DNA of 64,000 nucleotides from Falsiroseomonas sp. Its GTDB lineage: Bacteria; Pseudomonadota; Alphaproteobacteria; Acetobacterales; Acetobacteraceae. Positions 7,857-16,432 of the stretch are shown here, piece after piece. Both the position numbers and the translations under genes were made by a program. Within the stretch, counting starts at the first letter, position 1. Each line of letters starts with the position of its first letter. The stretch lies in the NCBI RefSeq assembly GCF_030695085.1, contig NZ_JAUYTS010000168.1, forward strand, positions 1 to 64,000, in the 5' to 3' direction. A model generated the notes under the pieces. The model was not told the origin of the DNA, made no database searches, and saw nothing but the letters and a program-made list of their open reading frames with translations.

Positions 7857-9051
7857 GTGTGCCCCACTGGAAGAAGTCGCGGCCCTCGCGGCGCAGGAAA
7901 TTCGCCAGCACCATGCGGTGCACTTCGCTCGCGCCATCCACCAGGCGCGCCTGGCGGGCGTAGCGGTACATCCACTCCACCGGCGTGTCCTTCGAATAGC
8001 CACGCGCGCCGAGCAATTGCAGCGCCGTGTCCACGGATTTGTGCAGCGCGTCGGCGACGACGATCTTCGCCATCGAGACCTCCTTCCGCGCAAAGCCACC
8101 CTGGTCCAGCACCCAGGCCGCCTTCATGGTCAGCAGCCGGCCGATCTCAAGCTCCATCGCCGCCTGGCCGACCAGCCCCTGCACGGATTCGCGGTCGATC
8201 AGCTTCTGGCCGAAACTCTGCCGTTCCGCGATGCGCGCCATGGCAATTTCCAGCGCGCGGCGACCCATGCCGAGCCAGCGCATGCAATGCGTGAGGCGTG
8301 CGGTGCCGAGGCGGATCTGCGTCAGCTTCAGCCCGTCGCCGACGCCCATCAGCACATTCTCGTCGGGGATTTCGAGACCATCGAATGCGATCTCGCAATG
8401 CCCGCCATGCTCCTCCGGCCCCATGATCGGAATGCGGCGGATGATGCGCCAGCCGGGCTGGTCGGCGTGGAACAGGAAGCAGGTGAGGCCCTTGCGGTCA
8501 TCCTCGCTGGTGCGGGCAATCAGCAGGAAGTGCTTCGATTCCCCGGCGCCCGTGATATAGTGCTTGCGGCCGGTGATGCGCCAGCCGCCCTGCACCTTCT
8601 CGGCCCGGGTGTAGGTCAGCGACGGATCGCTGCCGCAGCCATCGGGCTCCGTCATCGCGAAGCTGGATTGCACATCGCCATCGATGATCGGCTGCAGCCA
8701 GCGCGCCTTCTGCGCCTCCGTCGCCACCTTCTCCAGCACGATCATGTTGCCATCGTCGGGCGCGGCGCTGTTGAAGACCACCGGGCCGAAGATGGCGCGG
8801 TTCATCTCCTCATAGCAGGCCGCCATGCCCACCACCGGCAGACCGCCGCCGCCGCGGGCCTTCGGCATCTGCAAGGCCCAGAGACCCTCCGCCTTCGCCT
8901 CCGCCCGCAGACGCTTCAGGACATCGGGGTGGATGTTCTCATGCTCGTCGTAATTGGCACGGTCGGCTTCCAGCGGGATCAGCTTCGTGTCCACGAAATC
9001 CCGCACGCGCAGGCGGATGGCGTCGATCTCGGGCGGCAGGGCGAAATCCAT
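7849..9051 (-). CDS. Acyl-CoA dehydrogenase (ACAD10/11, LvaC type)
   Basis: 400 aa with the three acyl-CoA dehydrogenase domains: helical N-terminal (about 1-120), beta middle (SSFAMTEPDGCGSDPSL, GRKHYITGAGE) and helical C-terminal (RQSFGQKLIDRESVQG, QLLGARGYSKDTPVEWMYRYARQARLVDG, ending near EVHRMVLANFL). It binds FAD. The operon with an APH-type kinase and an SDR suggests handling of phosphorylated hydroxyacyl-CoAs, as in ACAD10/11 and LvaC, rather than plain beta-oxidation. It starts 12 bases after the SDR stop. Confidence 0.92.
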   Translation of the reverse strand: MDFALPPEIDAIRLRVRDFVDTKLIPLEADRANYDEHENIHPDVLKRLRAEAKAEGLWALQMPKARGGGGLPVVGMAACYEEMNRAIFGPVVFNSAAPDDGNMIVLEKVATEAQKARWLQPIIDGDVQSSFAMTEPDGCGSDPSLTYTRAEKVQGGWRITGRKHYITGAGESKHFLLIARTSEDDRKGLTCFLFHADQPGWRIIRRIPIMGPEEHGGHCEIAFDGLEIPDENVLMGVGDGLKLTQIRLGTARLTHCMRWLGMGRRALEIAMARIAERQSFGQKLIDRESVQGLVGQAAMELEIGRLLTMKAAWVLDQGGFARKEVSMAKIVVADALHKSVDTALQLLGARGYSKDTPVEWMYRYARQARLVDGASEVHRMVLANFLRREGRDFFQWGTHG

Positions 9052-9063
9052 GCGGGGCGTGTC

Positions 9064-9816
9064 CTACAGGCTGTTGACGGAATGGCCGCCATCGACGGTC
9101 AGCACGCTGCCCGTCATATGCGCGCCAGCGGCGGAAGCCAGTAGCAGCAGCGGGCCGGTGAGGTCCTCCGCCTGACCAAGCCGGCGCTGCGGAATACGCT
9201 TCACCAGCGCCTGGCCGGGATCGCTGGCGAAGAATTCGGCATTGATCTCGGTGGCGATGTAGCCCGGCGCCAGGGCGTTCACCCGGATGCGGTGACGGGC
9301 GAGTTCCACCGCCATCTGGCGCGTCAGTTGGATCAGCCCCGCCTTGGCCGCGGAATAGCCGGCAACCCCGGGAATGACTCGTGTGCCGAGGATGGAAGCC
9401 ACATTGACGATGGCACCCCCCTGCCCCGCCGCCACCATCGCCCGCGCCACGGCCTGAGCGACCTGGAAGGCGCCGCGCAGATCCACCGCCATCACCTGGT
9501 CCCAATCCGCCCCGGTATGGTCGAGGAAGGGGCGCGTCGCGGCGATGCCGGCATTGTTCACCAGGATGGTGGGGGCGCCGAAGCTAGCCTGCACCGCCTC
9601 CAGCGCCGCGGCGATGCTGGCCTCATCCGTCACATCCAGCGCCACGGCCATGGCGCCCGCGCCGAGTTCCGCCGCCAGCGCCGCCACCGAATCGGGCCGC
9701 CGCGCCGCCAGCACCACCCGCGCCCCGGCGCCGTGCAGCACGCGGGCGAAATGCCGGCCGAGTGCACCCGATGCGCCGGTCACCAGCGCCACCTGCCCGG
9801 TGAGGGAGAATATCAT
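9064..9816 (-). CDS. Short-chain dehydrogenase/reductase
   Basis: 250 aa classical SDR: TGASGALG nucleotide-binding glycines, NNAG, the catalytic Ser in VNVAS, the YSAAK Tyr/Lys pair, and PGYIATEIN. It is first gene of the four-gene unit SDR, acyl-CoA dehydrogenase, kinase, small protein. In the Lva system the SDR (LvaD) reduces the keto group of levulinyl-CoA to 4-hydroxyvaleryl-CoA, and a similar ketone/alcohol step is plausible. The ATG at 9816 gives the expected N-terminus (MIFSLTGQVALVTG). Confidence 0.92.
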   Translation of the reverse strand: MIFSLTGQVALVTGASGALGRHFARVLHGAGARVVLAARRPDSVAALAAELGAGAMAVALDVTDEASIAAALEAVQASFGAPTILVNNAGIAATRPFLDHTGADWDQVMAVDLRGAFQVAQAVARAMVAAGQGGAIVNVASILGTRVIPGVAGYSAAKAGLIQLTRQMAVELARHRIRVNALAPGYIATEINAEFFASDPGQALVKRIPQRRLGQAEDLTGPLLLLASAAGAHMTGSVLTVDGGHSVNSL

Positions 9817-9846
9817 GTGCCGTCCCGTCCGCCGCCCCGTGGCAGC

Positions 9847-10218
9847 TTATGGCCCCGGCAGCAGCTTGCGAAGCTCCAGCAGAACCGCGTCCATATCCAG
9901 CGGCTTGGCGAACAGCGCGACCGGCCCCTCCCCGGGACTGGCGAAGGCGCCCACGCCGCCGGACGGGGCGTAGCCGGTCATCACCACCACGGGCAGAGCG
10001 GGCATTGCGGCCCGCAGCGCCCGGATCAGGCCGGCGCCGTCCAGCCGCGGCATCCGCAGATCGGTCAGCAGCAGGTCCGGCGGCTCCCGCGCCGCGGCTT
10101 CCAGCGCGGCCTGGCCGTCAGGTGCCAGCACGACCTCATAGCCCTCCCGGACCAACTCATCCTCGATCGCCATCGCGGCGAGGCCTTCATCTTCGGCAAC
10201 CAGGATACGCCAGGCCAT
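9847..10218 (-). CDS. Single-domain response regulator (receiver)
   Basis: 123 aa CheY-like receiver with no output domain. Acidic pair in VAEDEG (E9, D10), phospho-acceptor D53 in LLLTDLRMPRLDG, the Thr in VVMTGYAP and Lys in LFAKPLD are all present. It overlaps the kinase stop by ATGA, so it is the cognate partner of the ETR1-like kinase. With no DNA-binding domain, the signal must pass to another protein or act as a phosphate sink. Confidence 0.93.
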   Translation of the reverse strand: MAWRILVAEDEGLAAMAIEDELVREGYEVVLAPDGQAALEAAAREPPDLLLTDLRMPRLDGAGLIRALRAAMPALPVVVMTGYAPSGGVGAFASPGEGPVALFAKPLDMDAVLLELRKLLPGP

Positions 10219-11780
10219 CAGATCCTTGCCTCCTCTGCCGGCTGCAGGCACGCAAGCGGCGCGAGGGCGAGCCGCATGGTGAAGACCGCACCGCCCTCCG
10301 GCGCATTGTGCTGGTCGATCCGCCCGCCCATGCCGCGCGCCACGGCGGCTGCGAGAGGCAGACCGAGCCCGCTGCCGCGGCCGGGGTCGCGCGTGGTGAA
10401 AAAAGGGTCGAAGATGGAATCGCGCAGCGCATCCGGCACGCCAGCGCCGGTATCCTGCACCTCCACCACCGCCTCCCCGGCTTCCTCCAGCAGGGTCACG
10501 GTGATCCGGCCCTCGCTGCCCGGCTCGCCAGCCTGCCGGTCCTGCACCGCATCGCGCGCATTGGCCAGCAATTGCAGCAGCGCCTGTTCGAGCCGCGCTG
10601 GCGCGCCCCGCACCGGCAATGGGCCGGGGAGGTTGTGCAAGATCACCTCGATTCCCTCCGGCGCATACTGGCCGGAGGCGGTGGCCACCGCATCCGCCGC
10701 GGTGCGGCCCACATCGAAGACCTGCGTGGCACCCGCCTCGTCATCCGGCAGGGCGCGAATGCGCGCCACCAGATCACCGGCCCGGCGCAACTGGCCTTCG
10801 ACCACGCCGAAGGCGGTGTGCAGCCGGGTCAGTCGCGCCTCGGGCTGCAGACCCTCTGCCGCGGCGCGGGCGCTGCGGAGCCAGAGCATCGCGGCGTTGA
10901 GCGGCTGGCTGGCTTCATGCGCGAGGCCCGCGCACATGGTGCCGACCGTGGCCAGCCGCGCGCTTTGCAGCAGATCCGCCTGCAGGCGACGGGTCATGGT
11001 GATGTCCCGCGCCGAGCCGAGCAGCCGTTCCACCGGCCCCTCCGCGCTCACCATCGGCACCAGCACGGTCTGCCAGACACGCCAGCCGGCGGGGGTTTCG
11101 GCCTCCATCACATAATCGACCGGCTGGCGCTGGGCCACCGCCTGATGCCAGTGCGGCAGCGCGGCGGCCAGCATGGCCTCCGGCACCGCCTGCTCGAGCG
11201 GCTGCCGGCGGATTGCCTGTTCCGTGATCCCGAACAGGCGTTCGAAGGCCGGGTTCACCGTTTCCGCCTGGAAGCCGCCATCCGGCCGCACGCGGATCAC
11301 GAACAGCGCCTCCGCCAGATGCGCGATGAAGGCGGCGCTGCGCGCCTCACTGGCCAGGGCCCGGGCTTCCGCCGCGCGGCGGTCCTCCACCTCCCGCGCC
11401 ATCGCCTCCGGGCTGGGCAGGGCGAGAAGGCGGGGCAGCAACGGCCACAGGACGATGGCAGTGGTGACGGAGACGGCGGCGGTTATCGCCTTGACCAGCC
11501 CCTCCGCCTCATAGGCCGGGGTGAACATGGTGTAGGCATGCATGAGGTGTGTCGCGCCGCAGGCGATGATGAAGGCAGCGAACAGCACGAAGACCCAGGG
11601 GTAGGCCAGGTCCCGCCGCCGCATCGCGAACACCACGAGCGCCGCGGGAATCGAAAGGTAGGCTAGGCCCGTGGCCACATCCGAAATCAGATGCAACCAA
11701 ACCAGGTCCGGATCGACAAGCGTGCACAACCCCGGGGGGAGGAGACGCGGCGCGGGAAGAAGGAGTGGATCAAATGCCAT
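10218..11780 (-). CDS. Ethylene-receptor-like (ETR1-type) membrane histidine kinase with PAS domain
   Basis: 520 aa. Three membrane helices at about 27-52, 57-82 and 93-118 match the copper-binding ethylene domain of ETR1: D34, Y41, I44, P45, F70, I71, C74 and H78 (CGATH) line up with ETR1 D25, Y32, I35, P36, F61, I62, C65 and H69 at one constant offset. A PAS domain follows (about 148-265), then HisKA with H288 in AGLAHEASQPLN, N-box N407, VQDTGAGVP and GRGSGLGL. Unlike ETR1 it has no GAF domain. It is upstream of and overlaps its receiver gene. Ethylene or Cu(I) binding is inferred from residue conservation only. No good SD precedes the ATG. Confidence 0.92.
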   Translation of the reverse strand: MAFDPLLLPAPRLLPPGLCTLVDPDLVWLHLISDVATGLAYLSIPAALVVFAMRRRDLAYPWVFVLFAAFIIACGATHLMHAYTMFTPAYEAEGLVKAITAAVSVTTAIVLWPLLPRLLALPSPEAMAREVEDRRAAEARALASEARSAAFIAHLAEALFVIRVRPDGGFQAETVNPAFERLFGITEQAIRRQPLEQAVPEAMLAAALPHWHQAVAQRQPVDYVMEAETPAGWRVWQTVLVPMVSAEGPVERLLGSARDITMTRRLQADLLQSARLATVGTMCAGLAHEASQPLNAAMLWLRSARAAAEGLQPEARLTRLHTAFGVVEGQLRRAGDLVARIRALPDDEAGATQVFDVGRTAADAVATASGQYAPEGIEVILHNLPGPLPVRGAPARLEQALLQLLANARDAVQDRQAGEPGSEGRITVTLLEEAGEAVVEVQDTGAGVPDALRDSIFDPFFTTRDPGRGSGLGLPLAAAVARGMGGRIDQHNAPEGGAVFTMRLALAPLACLQPAEEARI

Positions 11781-11902
11781 GAATTCGCCGCGCGGAGGCT
11801 AAAATGCTTTCTCTTGGTGTATCAGCGCATGTGGGTCAGCGTCGCCCCACACCACGGCGCAAACCCTGGACTCACGCGTCCTTGAAGGCCTTCCGGCCCA
11901 GA

Positions 11903-12280
11903 TCAGCCACCCGGCGCCATGAAACTGACATGCGCGGCCACCACCCGCCAACCTTCCGGCCGGCGCACCCAGGTCTGGCTCTGCCGCCCGATGCGGCTGT
12001 TCCGGTCGAAGGTGGTGTTGGCGGTGGCGAAATCCTGACCATGGGTGGTGATGACGGTCCGCAGCAGGGTCCGCTCCAGCCCGACGGAGGGCCGGCTGGC
12101 GCGGAACGCCATGATCTCCGCATAGCCATGCAGGATCTCGGTCGCGCCGTAGCGGATGGTGCGCGGATCGTCCCAGAACAGCTCAGCCAGCACCGCCACG
12201 TCATTCGCCACCAGCGCCTGCTCGTAGCGGGCAAAGGCGGCAGTAACCTCGGCGACGACCTCGGGGATGTCGGTCTGCAT
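11903..12280 (-). CDS. HpxZ/AtzH-like (DUF3225, SnoaL-fold) protein
   Basis: 125 aa. The pattern [43 protein letters not shown] and the C-terminal [24 protein letters not shown] is that of the HpxZ/AtzH family in oxalurate and s-triazine catabolism, which has an NTF2/SnoaL fold. Here it is not next to AtzE/HpxY-type genes, although an AtzF-like amidase lies 20 kb away. It is read away from the usp gene across a 160-base gap. The 122 bases between it and the kinase gene hold no gene I can support. Confidence 0.8.
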   Translation of the reverse strand: MQTDIPEVVAEVTAAFARYEQALVANDVAVLAELFWDDPRTIRYGATEILHGYAEIMAFRASRPSVGLERTLLRTVITTHGQDFATANTTFDRNSRIGRQSQTWVRRPEGWRVVAAHVSFMAPGG

Positions 12281-12364
12281 CAGGCGGGATCCTTGCGGGG
12301 AAGCAATCTGCGGTTCAGCTTAACCGGGGTTGGCCAAAGCGGGCCAGACCACCGGGCGGGAGGC

Positions 12365-12406
12365 ATGATGCGGATCAAGGCGGGCGCCGGCCGCGGGGTG
12401 CATTCT
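12365..12406 (+). promoter_or_regulatory. FNR/FixK-type box and -10 for the universal stress gene
   Basis: ATGAT, four bases, then ATCAA at 12365-12378 matches the FNR/FixK/Anr consensus TTGAT-N4-ATCAA at 9 of 10 positions. CATTCT at 12401-12406 is a fair -10. The box centre (12371.5) would lie about 41.5 bases before a start near 12413, the standard class II position. This predicts activation of the usp gene under low oxygen. Confidence 0.6.
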
Positions 12407-12440
12407 GCGCCGAGGACAAATCAGGCGGGAGAACAAAGCC

Positions 12441-13286
12441 ATGGCCTTGCAGGATCTGCTGGTACATCTGGATGGCACCGAGGCCGCAGCAAAGCGGCTG
12501 GACTTCGCAGCGGCCCTGGCCGCGCGGCATGACGCGCATCTGATCGGGCTGCATGCGGTGGAGGCCTCCCTGCCCATCGGCCTGACCGGCAACCTGGCCA
12601 GTGCGACGCTTGGCGAATTGGCGGAGCGCGTGCGGGCGGAAGCGGCGGTATCCGCCACCCGGTCCCGCAACGCCTTCGAGGAAAAGCTGCGCCGGGACGG
12701 CCTGCGCGGCGAATGGCGGGAGACGGACACGCTGCCGGCGGAGATGGTGGTCCTGCACGCGCGCTATGCCGACATGACCGTACTCGGCCAGCCGGATCCG
12801 GCTGGCCCGGATGTGCGGCTGGATGAGACAATCCTGGAGCAGGCGCTGTTCCAGTCCGGCCGCCCCGTACTGATGGTGCCCTACGCCGGTCACTTCCGGA
12901 AGGCGCCGGAGCGTGTACTGGTGGCCTGGAAGGCCGGGCGCGAAGCGGCACGTGCGGTGCACGATGCGCTGCCGCTGCTGCGGGCGGCGCGGGAGGTGAA
13001 AGTGCTGGCCATCAACCCGCGCCACGGCATCGGCGGTGAGGGCGACGTGCCGGCCGTGGACATCGCCCTGCATCTGGCGCGCCACGGGGTGCAGGCGACC
13101 GCCGAGCATCTGGTGACGGATGAGGTGCCGGCAGCCGACCTGCTGCTGAACGAGGCGGCCGATTCCGGCGCCGGCCTGATCGTCATGGGTGCCTATGGTC
13201 ATTCCCGGCTGCGCCAGCTGATCCTGGGCGGCGTCACGCGCGGCATCCTGGCGCGCATGACGGTGCCGGTTCTGATGGCGCACTGA
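12441..13286 (+). CDS. Universal stress protein, tandem UspA domains
   Basis: 281 aa with two Usp domains (about 1-145 and 155-281). The second has the ATP-binding motif GAYGHSRLRQLILGGVTRGIL (GxxG then G-S/T-like), and the first looks degenerate. Usp proteins help survival during starvation and oxygen limitation. A GGCGGGAGA SD lies about 10 bases before the ATG, and an FNR-like box lies upstream. It ends 25 bases before the convergent DUF6282 gene; short arms ACTGAT (13282) and ATCAGT (13311) surround both stops. Confidence 0.92.
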   Translation: MALQDLLVHLDGTEAAAKRLDFAAALAARHDAHLIGLHAVEASLPIGLTGNLASATLGELAERVRAEAAVSATRSRNAFEEKLRRDGLRGEWRETDTLPAEMVVLHARYADMTVLGQPDPAGPDVRLDETILEQALFQSGRPVLMVPYAGHFRKAPERVLVAWKAGREAARAVHDALPLLRAAREVKVLAINPRHGIGGEGDVPAVDIALHLARHGVQATAEHLVTDEVPAADLLLNEAADSGAGLIVMGAYGHSRLRQLILGGVTRGILARMTVPVLMAH

Positions 13287-13311
13287 TGCTGATGGCGCGG
13301 TAAGGCGCGGA

Positions 13312-14220
13312 TCAGTCGAGGCCGAACAGGGCCGCCGGATTGGTCGAGGTCATCCGGCGGATCTCATCATCCGAGAAGCCCTCGCTCTGCACCAGCAGCA
13401 TGTATTCGCGGAAGCACTCCACCGGCGGCGGCAGCAGAAAGACGCCTCCGTCGGAGGACAGGATACAGTGGTCGCCGGCGGCGCGGATGCGCGGCGTGAA
13501 ATCCTGGATGGTGCTGGCGGAGGCGATCTTGTGCTTCTCCTCATCCACATGCGTCAGCCCGACCTGCGTCGCATGTGTCAGGATGAAGAAGGACAGCTCC
13601 ACATAGCCGCCGAGCGCGGTGATGGCCTGGATCTGGTCGATCGCGTAGCGCGAGCCATGGGTGCGGATGCGCGTCACGCCGCGGCGCTTGCATTCCTCGG
13701 CCAGCGCCACGGCTTCGCGGCCGGAGACGTGGCCGCAATCGAACACCACGTCCTTCTCCGCGCAGAGATCCATGATGGCGCAGACCACCTCCGGCACCTT
13801 GCCGGAGTCCGGCACCTGGAAGGTCGTCTCCAGGAAGGCGGGGCTGCGGCCCTCACGTTCGGCAATGTAGCGCGTGTGGTGCGTGGGCAGGGAGACGAAG
13901 CGCGCGCCGGTGCCCGGGCCGTAGCCATAGCCGATCGCGGCCTTCGCCACTTCCAGCGTCACGCCGCCGGCGGTGGGCTGCATGATGACGCCGCCGAAGG
14001 CCTTGCAGCCGAGATGGCCGAGTTCATCATTGGCCAGGGCGGCGAAGCCGGAGGTGTTCTGGAAATTGCACATGATGCCGATGGCGCGCATGCCCGCGGC
14101 GGCGGCCTGGCGCACCGCCTCGAACACATTCACCGAACGGCCGTTCAGATGCGGCGCGCAATGCACATGCGGGTCGATGGCGCCCTGCAGCAGATGCGCG
14201 CCGGGCATGATGTAGGGCAT
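13312..14220 (-). CDS. DUF6282 amidohydrolase-like protein
   Basis: 302 aa with an amidohydrolase-like metal site: DPHVHCAPHLNGR near the N-terminus, SLPTHHTRYIAERE, VFDCGHVSG, RIRTHGSRYAID and the late SSDGG Asp, ending TSTNPAALFGLD as in amidohydrolases. It is the last gene of the minus-strand unit ATPase, binding protein, permease, permease, DUF6282. The context suggests hydrolysis of the compound imported by this transporter. The reaction is unknown. Confidence 0.8.
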   Translation of the reverse strand: MPYIMPGAHLLQGAIDPHVHCAPHLNGRSVNVFEAVRQAAAAGMRAIGIMCNFQNTSGFAALANDELGHLGCKAFGGVIMQPTAGGVTLEVAKAAIGYGYGPGTGARFVSLPTHHTRYIAEREGRSPAFLETTFQVPDSGKVPEVVCAIMDLCAEKDVVFDCGHVSGREAVALAEECKRRGVTRIRTHGSRYAIDQIQAITALGGYVELSFFILTHATQVGLTHVDEEKHKIASASTIQDFTPRIRAAGDHCILSSDGGVFLLPPPVECFREYMLLVQSEGFSDDEIRRMTSTNPAALFGLD

Positions 14221-14231
14221 GGTGGGCTTCC

Positions 14232-14912
14232 TCAGCGTCGGGCGAGGCGGCGTTCAAGCCGTTCGCCGAAATGTTTGGTGGGCCAGCAGATCAGGAAATA
14301 CAGCAGCAGGATGGTGCCGAAGCACAGCAAGGCGGAGAAGCCGCGGGTGTTCAGGATTTTCGCCGCATAGGTCAGTTCCATCACGCCGATCTGGCTGGCG
14401 ATGGAGGTGCTCTTGATGAAGCCGACCGTGTAGCCGAACAGCGGCGGCAGCACGATGCGGAAGCTCTGCGGCGCCACGACGCGCCAAAGCGTGCGCCAGC
14501 GACCGAAATTCATCGCCTCCGCCGCATCCCATTGCGGGGCGGGAATCGATTCGAGGCCGGCGCGGGCAATCTCCGCCGCGAAGGCGGCCGCCGAAAGCAC
14601 CACGGTGACGAGTGCCACCGTGAACAGGGAAGCCTGCGCGCCGGAAAGCTGGAAGGCGAAGAACACGCACATCAGCTTCACCAGGAAGGGGATGCGGCGG
14701 AACAGCTCGACATACAGCGTGGCGACGATCCGCAGCGGCAGCACGCCGAACAGCCGGGGATGGCGGCAGATGGCGAAGAGGAAGCCAAAGCCGAAGCCGA
14801 CCGTGGCGCCGATCCAGGACAGCAGCAGCGTATTGACCAGCGCTTCCCCGATGAAGAGCAGGTTGTAGTATCCGAAGAAGCGCGGCGCTTCCTCCACCAC
14901 CTGTTCCCACAT
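14232..14912 (-). CDS. Polar amino acid ABC transporter permease (set 1, second)
   Basis: 226 aa HisM/OccM-type inner-membrane permease with about five helices and the EAA loop (AAEAMNFGRWRTLWRVVAPQSFRIVLPP). It pairs with the adjacent permease gene 3 bases upstream and with the ATPase at 16433. It has a close paralogue at 20971-21675 in the second transporter set (shared EAPRF, ELFRRIPFLV and ILNTRGFSAL-like blocks). Confidence 0.92.
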   Translation of the reverse strand: MWEQVVEEAPRFFGYYNLLFIGEALVNTLLLSWIGATVGFGFGFLFAICRHPRLFGVLPLRIVATLYVELFRRIPFLVKLMCVFFAFQLSGAQASLFTVALVTVVLSAAAFAAEIARAGLESIPAPQWDAAEAMNFGRWRTLWRVVAPQSFRIVLPPLFGYTVGFIKSTSIASQIGVMELTYAAKILNTRGFSALLCFGTILLLYFLICWPTKHFGERLERRLARR

Positions 14913-14915
14913 CGC

Positions 14916-15590
14916 TCAAAACACCTTCGCGTTGACGCGGAACAGCCAGCGTCCGAGCAGCGCCAGCGCCAGGCTGCAGACAATGGTCAGCACGATGTAG
15001 ATGACCGCCGTGATGGAAAAGACCTCCAGCGCACGGAAGGTGAGCGCATTCACGTTGTAGGCGCGCCCGGTCAGCTCCTCGACCGCGAAGATGGCGGCGA
15101 TGGAGGTGGTCATCACCTGGATGATGAACTGGTTGGCCAGCGGCGGGTACAGCGCCTTCGCGATATGCGGCAGCACCACGTACCAGATGGTCTGCACCAG
15201 GCTGAAGCCCATCGCGGCCGCCGCATCCATCTCCGCCCGCCGCAGGCTGCTGAAGCCGGCGCGCTGGATTTCCGTGAGGTAGGCGCCCGCGTTCAGCGAC
15301 ATGCCGATGGCGACCGCGGCATAGGGCGAAAGCAGGATGCCCATATCGGGCAGCACGAAGAAGATGAAGAAGATCTGCACCAGCAAGGGCGTGTTGATGA
15401 AGAAGGTCACATAGGCCCGCACGGCCATGCGTGCCGGGCGCGGCCCATAGGCCAGCACCGCCGCGTTCACCAGCCCGATGCCCCAGCCGATGAAGAAGGA
15501 GATGCAGGCCAGTTGCAGCGTCAGCCAGGCCCCGGCCAGCAGATAGGGAATATGGCCGGTGACCTGCGAATAGATGACCGTGTAGCTCAT
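14916..15590 (-). CDS. Polar amino acid ABC transporter permease (set 1, first)
   Basis: 224 aa HisQ/OccQ-type permease. The helices and the motif LNAGAYLTEIQRAGFSS, followed by the EAA loop DAAAAMGFSLVQTIWYVVLPH, identify the family. It ends in LGRWLFRVNAKVF, nearly identical to the end of its paralogue at 21806-22474. The gene starts 3 bases after the binding-protein stop. Confidence 0.92.
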   Translation of the reverse strand: MSYTVIYSQVTGHIPYLLAGAWLTLQLACISFFIGWGIGLVNAAVLAYGPRPARMAVRAYVTFFINTPLLVQIFFIFFVLPDMGILLSPYAAVAIGMSLNAGAYLTEIQRAGFSSLRRAEMDAAAAMGFSLVQTIWYVVLPHIAKALYPPLANQFIIQVMTTSIAAIFAVEELTGRAYNVNALTFRALEVFSITAVIYIVLTIVCSLALALLGRWLFRVNAKVF

Positions 15591-15593
15591 GCT

Positions 15594-16418
15594 TCAGAAG
15601 AAGGGGCTGTGCGGAACCTTAGTGAACATCGGCCCGTCGAACCACTTCTCCCACGCCCGCTCGATCGTGCCGTCCACATGCAGTTCATACAGCGCGATGT
15701 TGAGCCAGTTGCGCAGCGAGTGGTTGTTCTTGGCCACGCCGAGGCCGGAATAGGTGACGCCGAATTCGGGCACCGCCGTCACCTCCCACTGCACCTGGCG
15801 GAAGGGACGCAGCGCGAAGCGCACCGCATCGATGCCGTCGAAGCTGGCCTGGGCGCGGCCCTGGGCGATGGCGCGGTTGCGGTCCGGGTAGTTGTCCAGC
15901 AGCAGCACCTGCGCGTTGGGAATGACGCGCGCGATATAGGGGATGGCCGTGGTGCCGCGCACCTGGGCCAGGGTGACATCCGGCTTGTTCAGTGCCTCCA
16001 GCGTCGTGTGGCCACGGCCGGCGACGGCGACGATGCCGTAATTCTCGGAATGCACCGGCACGGTGTAGTCGATGACTTTGGCGCGCTCGCTGGTGCGGGA
16101 CATCGCGCCCATCACGAAATCGATGCGGCCGGAGGCAACCATCGGGATGCGGTCCGGCGAGCCGACCGGCTGAAGCGCCAGTGCCACGCCGAGCTTGCGC
16201 GCGATCGCGGCCGCCACCTCCGGCTCGAACCCGTCGATCTGGTTGCGGTCGTTGTACAACGCGCGCGGCGGCAGCGTCGGGTTGACGCCGACGCGCAGTT
16301 CATTCGCGCGCAGCACATCCTCCAGCGGCCGCGCCGAGGCCTGGCCCGGCGTGAACAACGCGGCACCGGCGGCGGCCGCGGCGGCGCCCCCGACGAAAAG
16401 CGAGCGGCGGTCGGTCAT
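15594..16418 (-). CDS. Polar amino acid/opine-type ABC substrate-binding protein (set 1)
   Basis: 274 aa family 3 solute-binding protein. The N-terminus TDRRSLFVGGAAAAAAGAAL looks like a Tat or Sec signal with cleavage after QASA. The lobes show LRVGVNPTLPP, NQIDGFEPEVA, VGSPDRIPMV, DFVMGAMSRTSERA and VIDYTVPV, the usual binding-cleft pattern. It is paralogous to 22485-23306. It probably delivers an amino acid, opine or imino acid to the two permeases downstream. Confidence 0.92.
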   Translation of the reverse strand: MTDRRSLFVGGAAAAAAGAALFTPGQASARPLEDVLRANELRVGVNPTLPPRALYNDRNQIDGFEPEVAAAIARKLGVALALQPVGSPDRIPMVASGRIDFVMGAMSRTSERAKVIDYTVPVHSENYGIVAVAGRGHTTLEALNKPDVTLAQVRGTTAIPYIARVIPNAQVLLLDNYPDRNRAIAQGRAQASFDGIDAVRFALRPFRQVQWEVTAVPEFGVTYSGLGVAKNNHSLRNWLNIALYELHVDGTIERAWEKWFDGPMFTKVPHSPFF

Positions 16419-16432
16419 GTCGATGGCTCTCC

